Source: Isochrysis galbana (Eukaryota > Haptophyta > Isochrysidales > Isochrysidaceae). From it: 64,000 bases of DNA. The notes beneath the pieces were generated by a model. That model had not been told where the DNA came from. It made no database searches and was given only the letters and a program-made list of their open reading frames with translations. The stretch is from NCBI GenBank assembly GCA_018136815.1, contig CM030934.1:7540183-7604182 (forward strand), written 5' to 3'. The translations under genes were made by a program, and so were the position numbers. This document shows, in pieces, positions 1-11,504 of this stretch. Position 1 is the first letter of the stretch, and every line of letters begins with the position of its first letter.

Positions 1-1906
1 TTAGAGATGGCCAGCGCAGGGCACTCCAGGATTTCACGCGAGGGCAACGACGCCGCCCTCCGCCGGGTGTCCTTTCTTCAGCCACTTGTAATCGAAGCTG
101 CAGACGAACGATGGCTGTCGTGCGCTTTCGACAGCGGCCAATTTCAGATCGGTACAGCGAATTGCACGGATGAGACCCAATTGAATGCCGCCTCATTGAT
201 CCCGTTGTGTGTGGGCGAGTCGCACTCAGCGGCTACTATGGAGGAGGATGCTACGGTGATGAGACTGCGCTCTTTCACACCTTGCCTTGTGGACGTGCAT
301 TCGTTCTATAGCGAGCTAAAGCGGTGCAGCCTCGAATATGGACCAGCCTTCCGCACTGTTCGGGGGATTTGGTCATCCACCGCAAGCTCGCCGTGTGTAA
401 CCGCATTGTTGCACCAGCGTCGAAATGACCGTGCCTTGAGAATCCACCCCGCTGACCTCACCGGAGCCATTGATCTCTCGGCAACTGTGGTCAAAGGGGC
501 CTCTGGACAACCCAAGTTGCCGTATGCAATCGCTTCGGCTCAACTAAGCGGTGGGCGCGGTCGTGGTCTAGCGGCGGCACTTCAAGTTGCCGGAGACGGT
601 ACGATGAGCGTTAGGCTGATCGGCCTGGAATCGCACCGCCGCACCTTAGTCAGGCTTGATGCCTTTGAGTCACGAGAGCTTTGGACAAAGCTACATGGGC
701 GCGATCTCGAGAACACCACCAAATCCTCGTACCCAGGCGACTGGGAGATGAGCGCTGATCCAAATATCGGCGAAACAACGGCCTCAAGGCCAACCATGCC
801 TCTAAGCACAACTTCGCACATGTACATTACGTCATGGAAACCGGTACAGGCCCATGAGATTGAGGGATCCGACGACGATCACGTGCGCCTCTTGCTTGCG
901 CCATCCGCGCTATCCGTCTCTCCTGAAGAGGCGCTCATACTGGCCGAGCCATCCAAATTACCTTTGAGCAGTGGAGCTTTGATCACGCTTACTTTACACG
1001 ATACCGTGTGCGTTGCCGTACTGGAGCTCAACGACCCCGGACACTTCAATACCATCAGCATGGAGATGGCTCACAATATGATTTGTGCGGTGATTTGGCT
1101 GCGCAAGCAGCCCAGATCACGAGTCAAAGCCGTTGTCGTTCAAGGTCGAGGTGCCCACTTTTGCCCGGGCGGGAACATGTATAGAATGGCGAAGGTCAAG
1201 TCCGGCCGAGTTGGCACAGCCAGAACTTCTTTGGATGCATTTGCCGGCTTCGTTGCACTCCGTACTCTGGGGTCCCAGTTATTAGCGCGGTGCATGGCAC
1301 GGTTCTTGGCGGTGGGCTAGCTGTTGCGTTGAACACAGATTGCATCGTCGCATCCGAGGAAGCAACGTTTCAATGCGGTGAGGTCACGCGGGGTTTGACT
1401 CCTGCCGGAATGTTGACCCGTAATTTGGCTGAGACTGTCGGGCCCGACGTGGCGATGCAGCTATACCTCCGTGACGACAAGCTCGGCGCACAAGAAGCGC
1501 GCCGCATTGGCCTAGTCCAACATGTTTGCGGAACTCAAGATGATGCGCAGGCGCTGGCTTTCGAGCTGGCTTGCGCCATCGACATGCAGTTGGCCGAGAG
1601 CACGCAAGCTCTTTCCGCAACGGAACGCAACTTTCTGGCTCAGGAAGCCTTTGCGCAGGCAGACTCCATAGAATTCGCTCCGTCGAAACAAGCGACCGAG
1701 ATGCCTATCCCTTCAACATTAGATGGACTAGTTGCGCGCCTCAGCGACCAAAATGGAGATGCCACTGGTAGAGTAGCTGCGATTGCGCACGACGAGACAT
1801 CGGGAGTCGGCGCTTTGAAGCTTTCAATGCCGGAGAATGTCGGGCGCTTGCAGGGCAGATAAGGACAGCCGTCGCCGATTTGCGATCCACATCGAATGCA
1901 CTGCGC
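1..1906 (+). CDS. Modular polyketide synthase fragment: dehydratase then crotonase (ECH) domain
   Basis: The reading frame is open from the left window edge, so the N-terminus is outside the window, and it runs into a gap. Codons up to about 700 resemble the C-terminal half of a PKS dehydratase hot-dog domain (FYSELKRCSLEYGPAFRTV, then an IHPADL...DLSA segment like the usual HPALLD). After a linker, about 990-1680 is a crotonase/enoyl-CoA hydratase fold: oxyanion-hole segment HFCPGGNMYRM, then VHGTVLGGGLAVALNTDC and FQCGEVTRGLTPAGM, the pattern of ECH domains in PKS beta-branching cassettes. Two frame breaks, near 1270-1276 (GGGG) and 1841-1846 (GGG), are each repaired by one extra G; after the second the frame reads on as LAGQIRTAVADLRS up to the gap. 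The domains are known; which product is made cannot be told. A DH followed by ECH suggests processing of a beta-branched intermediate (inference). Confidence 0.8.
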
Positions 1907-2006
1907 NNNNNNNNNNNNNNNNNNNNNNNNNNNNNNNNNNNNNNNNNNNNNNNNNNNNNNNNNNNNNNNNNNNNNNNNNNNNNNNNNNNNNNNNNNNNNN
2001 NNNNNN
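1907..2006. other. Assembly gap, 100 N
   Basis: Exactly 100 N, the same length as the two other gaps in the window. This is the conventional size for a scaffold join, so the PKS contig need not really adjoin what follows. Confidence 0.95.
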
Positions 2007-2300
2007 CTCCCCTGCCTCTCCCTCGCTGGCGCTCCTGAGCCTCTGGGGCCCCCAATCTGCACCTGTCTGCCTGTCGACCAGGGGGGAGGGGGGTTGGAGC
2101 AATGGGCTGGCCACGAGGGCCAGGATGGCGAATGGGGCGAGCCTGTGGGGAAGGGAGTGGGTCAGTAGGGCAGTGGCCTCCTGGCAAGCCATCAGGCGTG
2201 CCAGGAGGATGGGTGGTTCCTCCCCCATGGCAGGGGAGGAGTGGAGAGAGGGGGGGCTCGTGCCCCCATGGGGCAACCAAGTATAAACTTAGTTGCAGGG
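2007..2300 (-). repeat. 5' end of a palindrome-leader retroposon (cut by gap)
   Basis: On the minus strand this starts with an imperfect palindrome (AACTAAGTTTATACTTGGTT) just before an ATG, followed by a G/C-rich proline-coding stretch. It is clearly similar, over about 280 bp, to the minus-strand copy ending at 20254, including the shared segments around CCATGGCAGGGGAGGAGTGG. The copy is cut by the gap on its 3' side. Confidence 0.6.
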
Positions 2301-2494
2301 CTAGGGCTAGTTTTTAAGATTTTTTTTTATGTTGGGGCAAGCTGAGCTGTGGGAGGAAGACCCTCTGCCTAGCATCCGGTCCAGCCAACCCCAAGTGCCG
2401 CAAGCGAGCCAAAATTGCCGGCTGAGCCCGATGTTTCGCGAAAGTTTTTTCCCGCCGAAACCCCCAAAGTTTCGTAAAAAGTTTCGCGAAACCC
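2301..2494. other. Short intergenic stretch with TTTCGCGAAA palindromes
   Basis: No coding signal. It holds an A/T run and two copies of the palindrome TTTCGCGAAA about 50 bp apart. A similar motif (TTTCGCGAAAA) recurs near 44125. Confidence 0.4.
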
Positions 2495-2828
2495 TTACCC
2501 GGCCCTAGGCCGCTGCGTCAGCAGCGACCGCATCGACTCGCTGTGCATGCCACCGAGTGAGGTCCACACGCTCCAGCGCCCGCAGCGAGAGCGGGGCGTT
2601 GGCGAACTGCCCCCCGCGCAGTGTAGCTCGCGCACCGCGCCGGGCAGCGAGGAGAGGAACTCGCCAAGAGCTCGGGGCGACAGAGTGGGACCGAGGAGGT
2701 GCACCGTGTGCAGGTGCGACATCTCACGCATTGAGCGTGTCAGCCACGCCACGACCTCTCCGCTCGGTTCGTCACGCACAGCTTGCGCAGCCACGGCGCG
2801 TGGAAGCGACCGCCCGTGGACGACGCTC
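2495..2828 (-). pseudogene. Leucine-rich-repeat-like gene fragment interrupted by the chromovirus LTR
   Basis: The minus frame reads like leucine-rich repeat protein (for example HLHTVHLLGPTLSPRALGEF then LSSLPGAVRELHCAGG). The fragment stops exactly where the LTR begins at 2829. No continuation of the same protein was seen beyond the other LTR at 16658, so the right half is missing or elsewhere. The LRR assignment rests on the spacing of leucines only; no family is named. Confidence 0.35.
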
Positions 2829-4212
2829 TGTTGTATTCCTGCCCATCTGAAGGCTGTAGGCATGAATATTCGTGTAAGGTACGCGCTCACAATTACAATT
2901 GAACAGTTCCCCGTGTTGCCACTGACGCACAAGACACACAGATTCGGATTCCCCATGGTCTCAAGTCCAGGTTTGCAGATTTTGGTCTCGAAATTTGCGA
3001 TTCGAATTTTGTTTTTGCTGTTACTATAATTGTTGGCTCGTTTAAGGTAATAAACCGGCATGACTTCGACTTCTCGTTCCGCAGTTGCTCTGCGAGACTC
3101 TCTCTCTCTCTCTCTCCGTCCTCCTCTCCTCGGCCGACGGAGGGAAGTTTCGTCCAAAACATTCTCCGGTCCCAGGATGTTCCGTGGGGGTCTCTCTGCG
3201 CTCCGCGAGGGAAAGGACGCGATCTCGCTCCGAGATCACCCTCGCGCCCTCCCACGCTGCCCCGCCGTGCCCTCGGTCCCTCGCCCCCGCGGCAGGTTCT
3301 TCCTCTCGGCGTGCCATCCGTCGCCTCCGGCCGTTATATTATTCCCCCCCCGCGCGAGGTTCTTCTCCTCCGCGCGCGGTTCGTTTCCTCCGGCCGTCGT
3401 TCGTTCCCCCCCGCGCGCGCTGTTTCCCCCCCTCGCTTCGATTCCTCTCGCGATTCCTTCGATGATTGCCTCCATCTCGTCCGTTCTTCTTCGCGATTCT
3501 CGCGGAGGGGTACCGATGTTTAACGTTAGTTTCGCCGCGTTTTCGGTGAAAGAAGGAAGAACGAATGGCACGCGCCCGCGTCTCGCGTCTTGTTTCGTCG
3601 CCCCTTGCTCGTCGCTTGTCTAGAAGGTCTCTCTGCACATCGCCTTCTTCCCCCGCGCGAGTTTGGACCTCTCCTCGACCCTCCGCGTTGGCTTCAGCGG
3701 ACGAGTTTTCACTTTAACGATAGTTGAACCCTTCGTTTGCGTAGTTTTGCGCTCTCTTTCCGTATTTCTTCGCGCATGACGAGCGATCGCGACCTCAGCC
3801 TTTGTCGCCGGGAGGGTTTGTTTATCGTATGATTCCGGAGTGTTTACGTTAGTTTTCTGAGCCCAAGGTCGTTGGGGTTTGGGTTTCTTGTGAGTGTTTT
3901 TGTAGCAACTTCGTCGAGTCCCACCGTGTTCCCAAGCGAGTCCCCCCGAGTTCCCGAGTCTATACCCGAGTCAACGAGTCAATACAGCCAAGCACGCGCC
4001 TGAGCCACCCCCAGTCGCCTGCCACCACCTCCCACAAGCCTCCTTCCACACTTCCGCGCCCTCCGTGCGTCGTGCGTCGTGCGTCGATCACCATGCCCGT
4101 AGTCACCCCCGAGGAAAGCTCCATGAGCTCCCCGCAAGAACCGCATTCCGCGCTAGCTGCCGGCGCGCCCTCGCAGGCCATCTCCAAGAGTGAGATGAGC
4201 CTTGCTCTGACA
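2829..4212 (+). repeat. 5' LTR of the chromovirus
   Basis: Begins TGTTGTATTCC and ends TCTGACA. The boundaries are confirmed independently by the deleted copy at 54060-54134, which has the same ends and a target duplication. Differences from the 3' LTR are mainly homopolymer lengths plus very few substitutions (for example AGCAACTTC against AGCAGCTTC). A CT-microsatellite lies near 3097-3117 and GAGTCC-type repeats near 3940-3985. The gag ATG (4093) lies inside this LTR. Confidence 0.93.
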
Positions 4213-6560
4213 AGCACAAAATCTTCGCTCGCGCCTTCGGCTCCGGTCGTCACGTCGAGTTCTTCCCTTGAGAAATCTTCATCGTCCCCGCGTCATGAGC
4301 CCGTCTCTTCTTCTTCTCTTCCCGAACTGTTCGGGTCGAAGTCTCCTGGGAAGAGAGCCTCGTGGGACCCTCCCTTCTTCAAAGGAGAGCCTTTCCGAGC
4401 CAGTTCTCCCCCCTCTCGCCTCTCCGCGCCGACGGTCGAAGTTCCGCCGCCTCCGCGGGCCTCTACTCACACCCCGTCAACTGGAGCTGGAATGGGTCCT
4501 CTAGCCTCGTCCGTTGCTCCACCGGTGGCCTTTCCTCTCCTTTCTTTCGCTGATCCTTTGCCAAGTGTTCCTTCCTCTCTCAATCCCTCTGTGGTTGGTG
4601 CTGAAGATGATGTGGGTTCCGTCCGGTCCCTCCTCCTTTCGAGCCCCCACCATATGAAGAGTTTGTTCCACCCCCGTCGACGTATTCGTACCCCAAACGT
4701 AACGTCGTTCCACCTCCGACCGCCACCGTCGGCGCCGCCCAAATCATGGACCAACAAGTCCAGATCGAGGCTCTCCGCGGCGCTGTCGACCGCCTCGAGT
4801 CCTCTACCCTCCAAGCCGCCCAGCGCCACGAAGAATTTCAGCGAGAGGTGGGGTCTACCTTCAACACGATACTCAACATTCTACAGGGCCAAGCGGGCAC
4901 TACGACTTCGTCTCGAGTCGAAACTTCGCCACCGCTTGTGGAAGAAGGAGACAACTCCATCGGTGCTCCCCCTGCCTCGGCCAAGTTCCCTTCTCAACCT
5001 TTGCCCGCCGCGCCGTTCTCCGTTCCGCCAAATCCGATTTCCGATCCCGTACCCAATACACCCGTTCCTGTCCGTCTGTCAAGCCTGTTTCTGATCCCCA
5101 ACCTCCACCCACCGTCGCGGGCCTCCGCTCGCTTCCAAATCCGGCGACTCGGCGGCATCCCGTCGATCCAAGCCTCGCCGGGGATGTTTCTGAGCGAGAG
5201 GTCATCCTAGCCTCATGGGACCAACTGTTTAACATGTCCCCCTATGAGGTAGCTTCTCTCTACAAGAACTCCGACGATTTCGAGCTAATCCACGCCATTC
5301 TCAACGGCGGCCTCTCTCGGGCCGGCAATGTTTGGCACTACCGTGTGTTTTCGAGAAGGAGCACGTGACCAAGTGGGCTCGGAGCCGCTTCTTCCTCGAC
5401 CGCACCCTCCATCACAAGTCCGAATGGGCAAAGAGCTTTCCGAGATCAAGTTCCCCAAGGGCCTGGCCTCGGACAACGTCCAGACAGCGGCCACCTCCTG
5501 GAATGATTTTCGTCTGTCCTTCATCAAGCCACTCGAGCGCGCCCTCTCGCTCGGCTGCGACCACCGTGAAATCTTTACATCCTTGCTAGCGGCCGCCAAC
5601 TTGTGCACCACCGGCAACCAAAGGATTTACGCCTTCCTCCTCGATCTCGCCGAAGATCCGGTTCTCTCTCTCAATCCGCGCTGGCCTGCGACGTGCTTCT
5701 CCGCAAGTGCGACGCCACCTTCGCGGCCAACGTGCCCGGCTTCGCCAAAGACTCCGCCTCCATGGAGTGGGACCGCCTCGTAGCCCGTGAAGCCGGCTCC
5801 GATCTCTTAGAGTTATCCAAGAATTTGGTGCGCGCGTACGTCCGCAAGATGGGTGACGCGAAGGTGGATGCCACGACGGTCTGGGACCACCCAAACATGT
5901 CGCACGATATCAATCAACGATTCGAGTCCATCATTCGGAACGACAAGGTCGACGCGGCTCGCGGCGTGGATAACGCGACCAAGTTCGGCGAGTGTCTTGC
6001 GAAGACTCGCTTCCGCGTCGAGAACCACGAGCTCCCTCGTTCGGCCCTTTCGTGCGTCAACCTCTGCCACGCTACTGAGCCCGTACGAACAGCCCGCGCT
6101 GGCCAACAAGCGTCGGTCACGGTCGCCGCCGTGACGCCGCCGGCGACTACTTCCAAGTCCACCAAGACCGCCAAGGTTGCTAAGACTGCCTCTAACCCCG
6201 CAGACACTACGGCTTCGATGGTCGCCGCCGTCCAAGCGGCGGTGGCCGAGGCATTAAAATCGCAAAACAACAACTCGAACCGCAAGGCGACTGGCGCTGA
6301 CAATCGTCGGGCTCCGCCTCCGCCTACGAATTACTCCGCATCGTCTCCGTTACCGGACGCACTTCTTGACCGTCCCTCGGCAAAAGCACGTCTTCCGTCG
6401 CCAATGTGATCCCCTCCGAACGGCCTTGGGCTTCCGGCCGATTCGGGCCTCTCGGAATGGGATCCAGGTAGCTGGTCTCGAGCGCGAGCCCGCTTCTGGC
6501 AAATCTCTCGTTACGCGGGTCACCCGGCCCTTCGCGCTGCGCTCACGCGCTGCCGTCCCT
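4093..6560 (+). CDS. Chromovirus Gag region (frame-broken)
   Basis: The first plausible ATG is 4093, inside the LTR; the frame passes the LTR end at 4212 without a stop. After a Ser/Pro-rich stretch there is a short coiled coil (about 4746-4910), then capsid-like helical segments spread over several frames: about 5190-5360, 5430-5600 (a stretch containing FIKPLERALSLGCDHREIF) and 5760-6060 (LSKNLVRAYVRKMGDAKVD and following). A Thr/Lys/Ala-rich tail runs to about 6400. A Cys-containing segment near 6625-6640 (GCAYC) may be what is left of a zinc knuckle, but I could not establish a CCHC motif. The Gag call rests on position and composition rather than recognisable family motifs. Confidence 0.55.
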
Positions 6561-9130
6561 CGGATGCCACCATGACGGCGCCGCGTCTCGACGACTTAGA
6601 CCGCGACGTCAAGGAGTGGACCGACGCCAACGGCTGCGCGTACTGCGCCTTTCGTCCCGGGCTCCATCTGGTACGCCCGAGGCAGACTTGTGGAAGTATG
6701 GCACGGGCGACGGAGCTCATAACCCGTCGTTTGCCAACCATACATTCGTTTTCTCTGCGAAGGCGGCAGTGGCGAGTGTGGTAACGACCCAGAAGTCCAC
6801 CGCCGCCTCCGCACGATGGTTGTTCTCCGTCCGGCCCAGTAGGTCGCCGGCGGGGCCCACGTCCGCGCTGTTACCCCGCTACCAGTCCAGGGTAGTGGGC
6901 CTGAACGCCACCCACCAAAAGATCGTATTACGCTACGGCCGAGTACTTCTACGGCCTCCAACCGGTACCCCAAGATTCCCCAAGTTCCAGACAAGCCCTC
7001 CACCTCCATCCCCCTCTTTCTCCTGCCTCCTCGCCGATTGCCCCTATTTCTCCAATGCCGATGATTCCATCCTGATTCTCGATATCACGCACGAGTCCTC
7101 AAAACCAAGTCAACCGTCACCGCCTCTCTATCAACTCAAGCCGCTCAACCGCTACCCCCGCCACTCCTCAAGCATCCCCAGTCCAAGACCTCACGGTCTG
7201 CGAAAATCCAGCCGCCGCAGGCCCAATCCAACCTTCAATCCTTCAAATCAAATTTCGCATGTCCGAGCCACAAAACGTCTCCCGAGTACGAGTCCGAGTC
7301 CAAGTCACGTTCAGAATTACCCTCTTCGTCTTACGCCACCGCGAGCCCATCTACGAGTCTGAGCCCAGTCCAGTCATCACCGGTATCACCAGTCTCCATT
7401 ACTACGACGATGGAGGCGCAGTTCTCCGGTTCTTCCCCACTTTCTTTCGAGTCCGAGTCCAAGCCTGTTTTGAGCAAACCCCGTTCTGAGCCATCCGAGT
7501 CCGAGTCCGAGTCCGAGTCCGAGTTTACAACGTCACCGAGTCCTACCACGCGGTCGACCGCAGGATTAACGGAGCTCCAGCCACTCACTGAGCCTCCGAC
7601 GACCACTCCTTCCGCGGGAGTGTTCACCTTCGGTCCTCCGCGCCCCGAGTCTGAGTCATTTGGAATCTCCGGTCACTTCCAGAATTCCAACCACAACCGA
7701 GCCCCGTTTCACGAGCCACCGCGTATCGAGTCCAAACACAAGCTGACGCCGAAGCCCTCGACGACAGCCACTGTGTCCTTGTCCGAGCCACCGTTCCGAG
7801 TCTCGCCGCAGCCGGCCTGCCACTCCAGCAGGCTGCACGCCGCCGAGCCGATCCCTTCCGTTTCCGTTCCGAGTCCGAGTCCAATCGCACAAGACAGTGC
7901 ATCCCGAGCCCGCGTAATCAAGCCCGTCACCGAGTCCGAGATTTCGGCCGCACCGAGCCAACCGGTGCTGGCCACCGTGCCCCTATTGTCATCACAAGCT
8001 TCAGCTTCGTCCTCACGACGGTTGCGACGCCAGGGGCTTCACCTTTGAGCCGGCCCCGTCCGTTCCCATTTCGAAAGTTAGCCCTGTTATTGGCGTCCAG
8101 CACGCCAGAAACGACGAGTCCGAGTCCGAGTACAAATTAACGTCACCGCGGAGTCCGCGGTCGACCACCGGCGTTCCCACGCCACCCATCAACCGAGAGC
8201 CCTGGAGGAGCTTGAACAGCCGTCTCCTAGCCCCTCTCAAGTCGCCGAGTCTTCCGAATTCGAGTCTGAATCCACCGTAATTTCAGCGGTCCATCCACCC
8301 GCTAGCCCGAGCCAAGTCCTCCGAAGAATGCTTCGCATTGCAGAACCTCTTCGGCCACTACCCACGCCAGCCGCTGCCGCAGAGCCACCACCCTGGCCCC
8401 AGCCTTCCCCGCAGCCGGCTTCTACGACAGCCACGTCCTTCTTTCGCCGGCGCCGACCCCGCCGACGACAGAATGCAACGACGTCTCCTCTTCCGACGTG
8501 ACCATGGAGAGTGACCACAACTCCTCTGCACGTCGAGGAACGGCGGCCTCCCAAACCGAGCTTCTACGCCCATTGAGCCAGCCCAACCGAGTCCCTGAGC
8601 CATGTCCTTCATGTCTCTCACCGGTGGTCTCGCGGCCGCGGCGTCCGTCGCCGCCGTCCGACACCCCACTTCTCCGAGTTTCTTCGTCAATCCCGTCCTC
8701 CGAGCCCGTCTCTACGTCGTCGATATCCGAGTCTTCTTCCATTCGTCCTACGTCGCTGCGGCCACCGGTCGCCGCCTCCGAGCACTGCCTGCCTCTCGAT
8801 ACCACTGCCACCACCATCATGCGCGTGGCAGCGATCAATGCGTCCGCGATCCAGTCCTTCGATTCCTCTCAAAACAACTCCGATGTCGGCACCCGTGATG
8901 ATACCCCGTCACCCGCTCTCCACGCTCTCGCCTCTCTTCGTGCACGAGCGAGCGGCTCTGCGGTGGTATTACCTCGGCACCTCACGGAGGCAGCCCAAGA
9001 GCTTCGCCGGCCTCGCAATGGCACCCTAGCCTCGCCTGCCGCCGCGCTACCCAAGCACTTCGATGAGCTTTGCGCTGAGCTCACGAAGATGAATCAACGA
9101 GTCCAAGACGGGCTGACGTCTGGCTGTCAC
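6561..9130 (+). CDS. Ser/Pro/Glu-rich linker region of the chromovirus polyprotein
   Basis: About 2.5 kb of low-complexity coding-like DNA between Gag and the methyltransferase domain, dominated by repeated CGAGTCCGAGTCC units that read as Ser-Glu repeats in one frame (clearest near 7495-7525). Frames shift several times. No enzyme motif was seen. The last part (about 8880-9130) becomes a normal helical sequence leading directly into the methyltransferase motif I. Confidence 0.4.
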
Positions 9131-9139
9131 GCACCACGC

Positions 9140-9712
9140 GTTCTCGTCGTTGGCGAGACGAGCGGCGTCGTCTCCTCCATGTTCCTACTCGCCGGTGCTG
9201 ATGTAGCTACGTGCGATTTGTATCCTTCCGAGATCGATTACGTGCCCCACTTCCAAGGCGACGCGCTTCATGTCCAAAACCTAGGTTGGGACCTAGTCAT
9301 CGCCCACCCGCCCTGCACGTACCTCTCCGCTGTCAGCAGTCAATGGCTCTCCCAAGAACCGGACGTCGTGCCGCTCTTGAGTCGGCCGCTCGCGTCTTCA
9401 AGTCAATGGCCTCCGCCACTGCTCCGTTTGTAGCGGTCGAGAACCCTCGGATGCATGCGGAAGCTCGCCGTTTAGTCGGGGGTTGACCCCGACCCAATTC
9501 GTCCAACCCTGGGAGCACGGCACTGGACACCAGAAAGCCACCGGGTTGTACCTCACCAAAGGGCTGCCGCCCTCCAGCCAACTTGCGTCGTGGATGGCCG
9601 TGAGTCGGCCATGGCTAACCTCTCTCCTTCACCGCACCGTGGCGCTCTTCGCAGCCGCACCTACGTCGGTGTAGCTGGAGCGATGGCGATCCATTGGATG
9701 CCGGTTCTTCTT
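9140..9712 (+). CDS. Phage-type C5 DNA methyltransferase-like domain within the retrotransposon
   Basis: Motifs follow the order of the compact bacteriophage enzymes annotated as DNA cytosine methyltransferases: VLVVGETSGVVSSMF (SAM-loop motif I, 9140 on), ATCDLYPSEIDY (acidic motif II), HFQGDALHV, then WDLVIAHPPCTYLS (motif IV with PPC, about 9290-9331), FVAVENPRMH (motif VI, about 9427-9460), FVQPWEHGTGHQKATGLYL then KGLPP (about 9500-9572), and a C-terminal RSRTYVGVAGAMAIHWM (about 9655-9705) matching the usual phage C-terminus. No target-recognition domain is present. Two frame breaks occur, near 9360 and at the G run 9479-9483; the second is cured by one G. It lies between the Ser-rich region and the protease on the same strand, so it would be part of the polyprotein. 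Catalytic activity and methylation target are unknown. Confidence 0.8.
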
Positions 9713-10618
9713 CGACATTTGAGCCAACAGCGAGACCAGACGTCGACGAAGAAATTGTCCGCGTTAGAGCTACTCGCTTGCGCGCGGTGCAGCCTATTGG
9801 ACCGGCCTTCACTTAGCTCGACCGAGGCTACCGCCTACGAGCCGTGGTCGGCTCTTCATCGTTATGAGAGGGGAGGGAAACGAGTGAAGTTTCTTCCGAC
9901 CCCGTTGTTTCCCGTCCAGCTACTCCCGAGTCAGACAACCACGAAGACCAAAAAGAAACCCACGATAACCACGACAACGACACGCCACTCCACGCCTCCG
10001 AGTCTACACTCCACGACCCATTCTCTCCATGGACCGCCCCGCCTCCGGCACGCGCGAGCTCGCCGCGTCCGACGACGCCGACGACTCTCCGGAAGCGGCG
10101 CCAACAATGGCAATCATTCGGAGTGAACGGGGACCAGAAATGGTCCAACGTCACGCTCGAAACCGCTGACGAAATAAGAGCGCAAGCTCTAGCCGGACGA
10201 AACGCCGACGAGGAATCCGACCTCGCCGCTGCCGTCCGAGCGCCGATCGAGTTCGTGGAAGCCAAAGGCATCCGCGCCGAAGAGCTAGCCTCATTAGTTC
10301 GAAGACCCAAGACAGAAGCCCAAGCCCGTCTCGAGAAAGATTGGGAAAAGATGTCCGACCACCCGAGGCACCCACCGACAAGAGAGGCCTGGGCTACACT
10401 AGTCCCAAGCTATCACCCTGTACCGCTACCAACGAGGACGACCCCTCTAGGCCCTCTGCCACGATAGCGGCAGTCGGAGTACCCGAAGAGACGACGACCA
10501 GTTTGACGACGAATTCACCCGAGCAACGACGCTGGCGACCAACCCCGTCCCTGTCCGACACCATTGCACACGTGACCGCGCACCGGCCGGAGAGCGTCGT
10601 GGATACCCTACCATCTGC
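9713..10618 (+). CDS. Spacer region between methyltransferase-like domain and protease
   Basis: Coding-like in changing frames but without recognisable motifs. Thr/Pro-rich around 9890-10120, then a charged segment (about 10150-10360) that could be helical. It precedes the protease active site by about 100 bp at its end. Confidence 0.35.
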
Positions 10619-11060
10619 CTACCCAAGGCATTGTCTATATGTTCGAGATCTAATGGTCTGCCGCTCCGGCGAGGCTGCCGGCAAAGAAGGAGTAATCTTA
10701 GCCGACTCCGCCCTCACGGTCAACAGCACACTCGCTGACACCGGAGCTGGCCCGTCGGTCGTGACCACTTCCCTCTTGTCCAGCCTACCAACGACGCATG
10801 CGTCGAGCGGCTGCCGCAAGCCGTAGTGACACCGCTCCATGGCCCAGACGGCCTACCTCTTATCACGCGAGGCAAGGCTCGAATCGTTTTCTCCGTCGGT
10901 GGATTTCTCTTTCGTCATACGTTCATGGTGATTGAAGGCAACCCGATGCTACTGCTCGGGAACGACTTCTTAGCTACGCACGCCGCTTCGATTCAGCTCG
11001 CCTCCGACAGCGCGGACGGCTCTATCACCCTCGGTGCCCCATCCACGGTGGCTCCTCTTG
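10619..11060 (+). CDS. Chromovirus aspartic protease
   Basis: Active-site segment LADTGAGPSVVTTSLL (about 10730-10777) has the D-T-G-A signature of retropepsins. After a frame change the fold continues with TRGKARIVFSVGGFLFRHTF and MLLLGNDFLATH (about 10868-10980), the usual flap-to-ILGxDFL region. It would cut the polyprotein, including the methyltransferase domain. The frame change near 10800-10826 separates the two halves. Confidence 0.8.
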
Positions 11061-11504
11061 AGGTTAATGGCAGTCCAAGCCCCGACGCTCCGCCGATCTT
11101 TCGCGTCTCGACGTCACCGATAGCGGTGGTCCCTGTCAGCATGACTTGTGCACAGGTCTGTCCGACCTCCGCGAACCCAATCACGACTGACTTCTTCCGA
11201 GGGCCGCAAGCCGCCGAAAACGACAACCAGCTAGTCTCCGAGCCGCTCTTCAACACGGCCGATGAGTTTGCCGCCAAAGCGCCGGCGTCTTGTGGCTCCG
11301 AGTACCTCCTATATACCCATGAACCTATCACGATCCCGGCCTATCATCGGGCGACGTTTCACGTCCGAATTCCGCTAGCTCTTCGAGAACACGAAGACTG
11401 CGCCATGCTCGTGGACCGCTCCCTACACGCGAGACTATTGACAGCTCTCCGCTCGTCATCCTCAAGTAGAGAGGCCGAAATCCGACCACACCATCGCGGT
11501 TACG

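Noticed and set aside
7495..7525. Ser-Glu repeat as a possible functional domain
   Set aside because: It is a simple GAGTCC repeat in a low-complexity linker whose frame is unstable.
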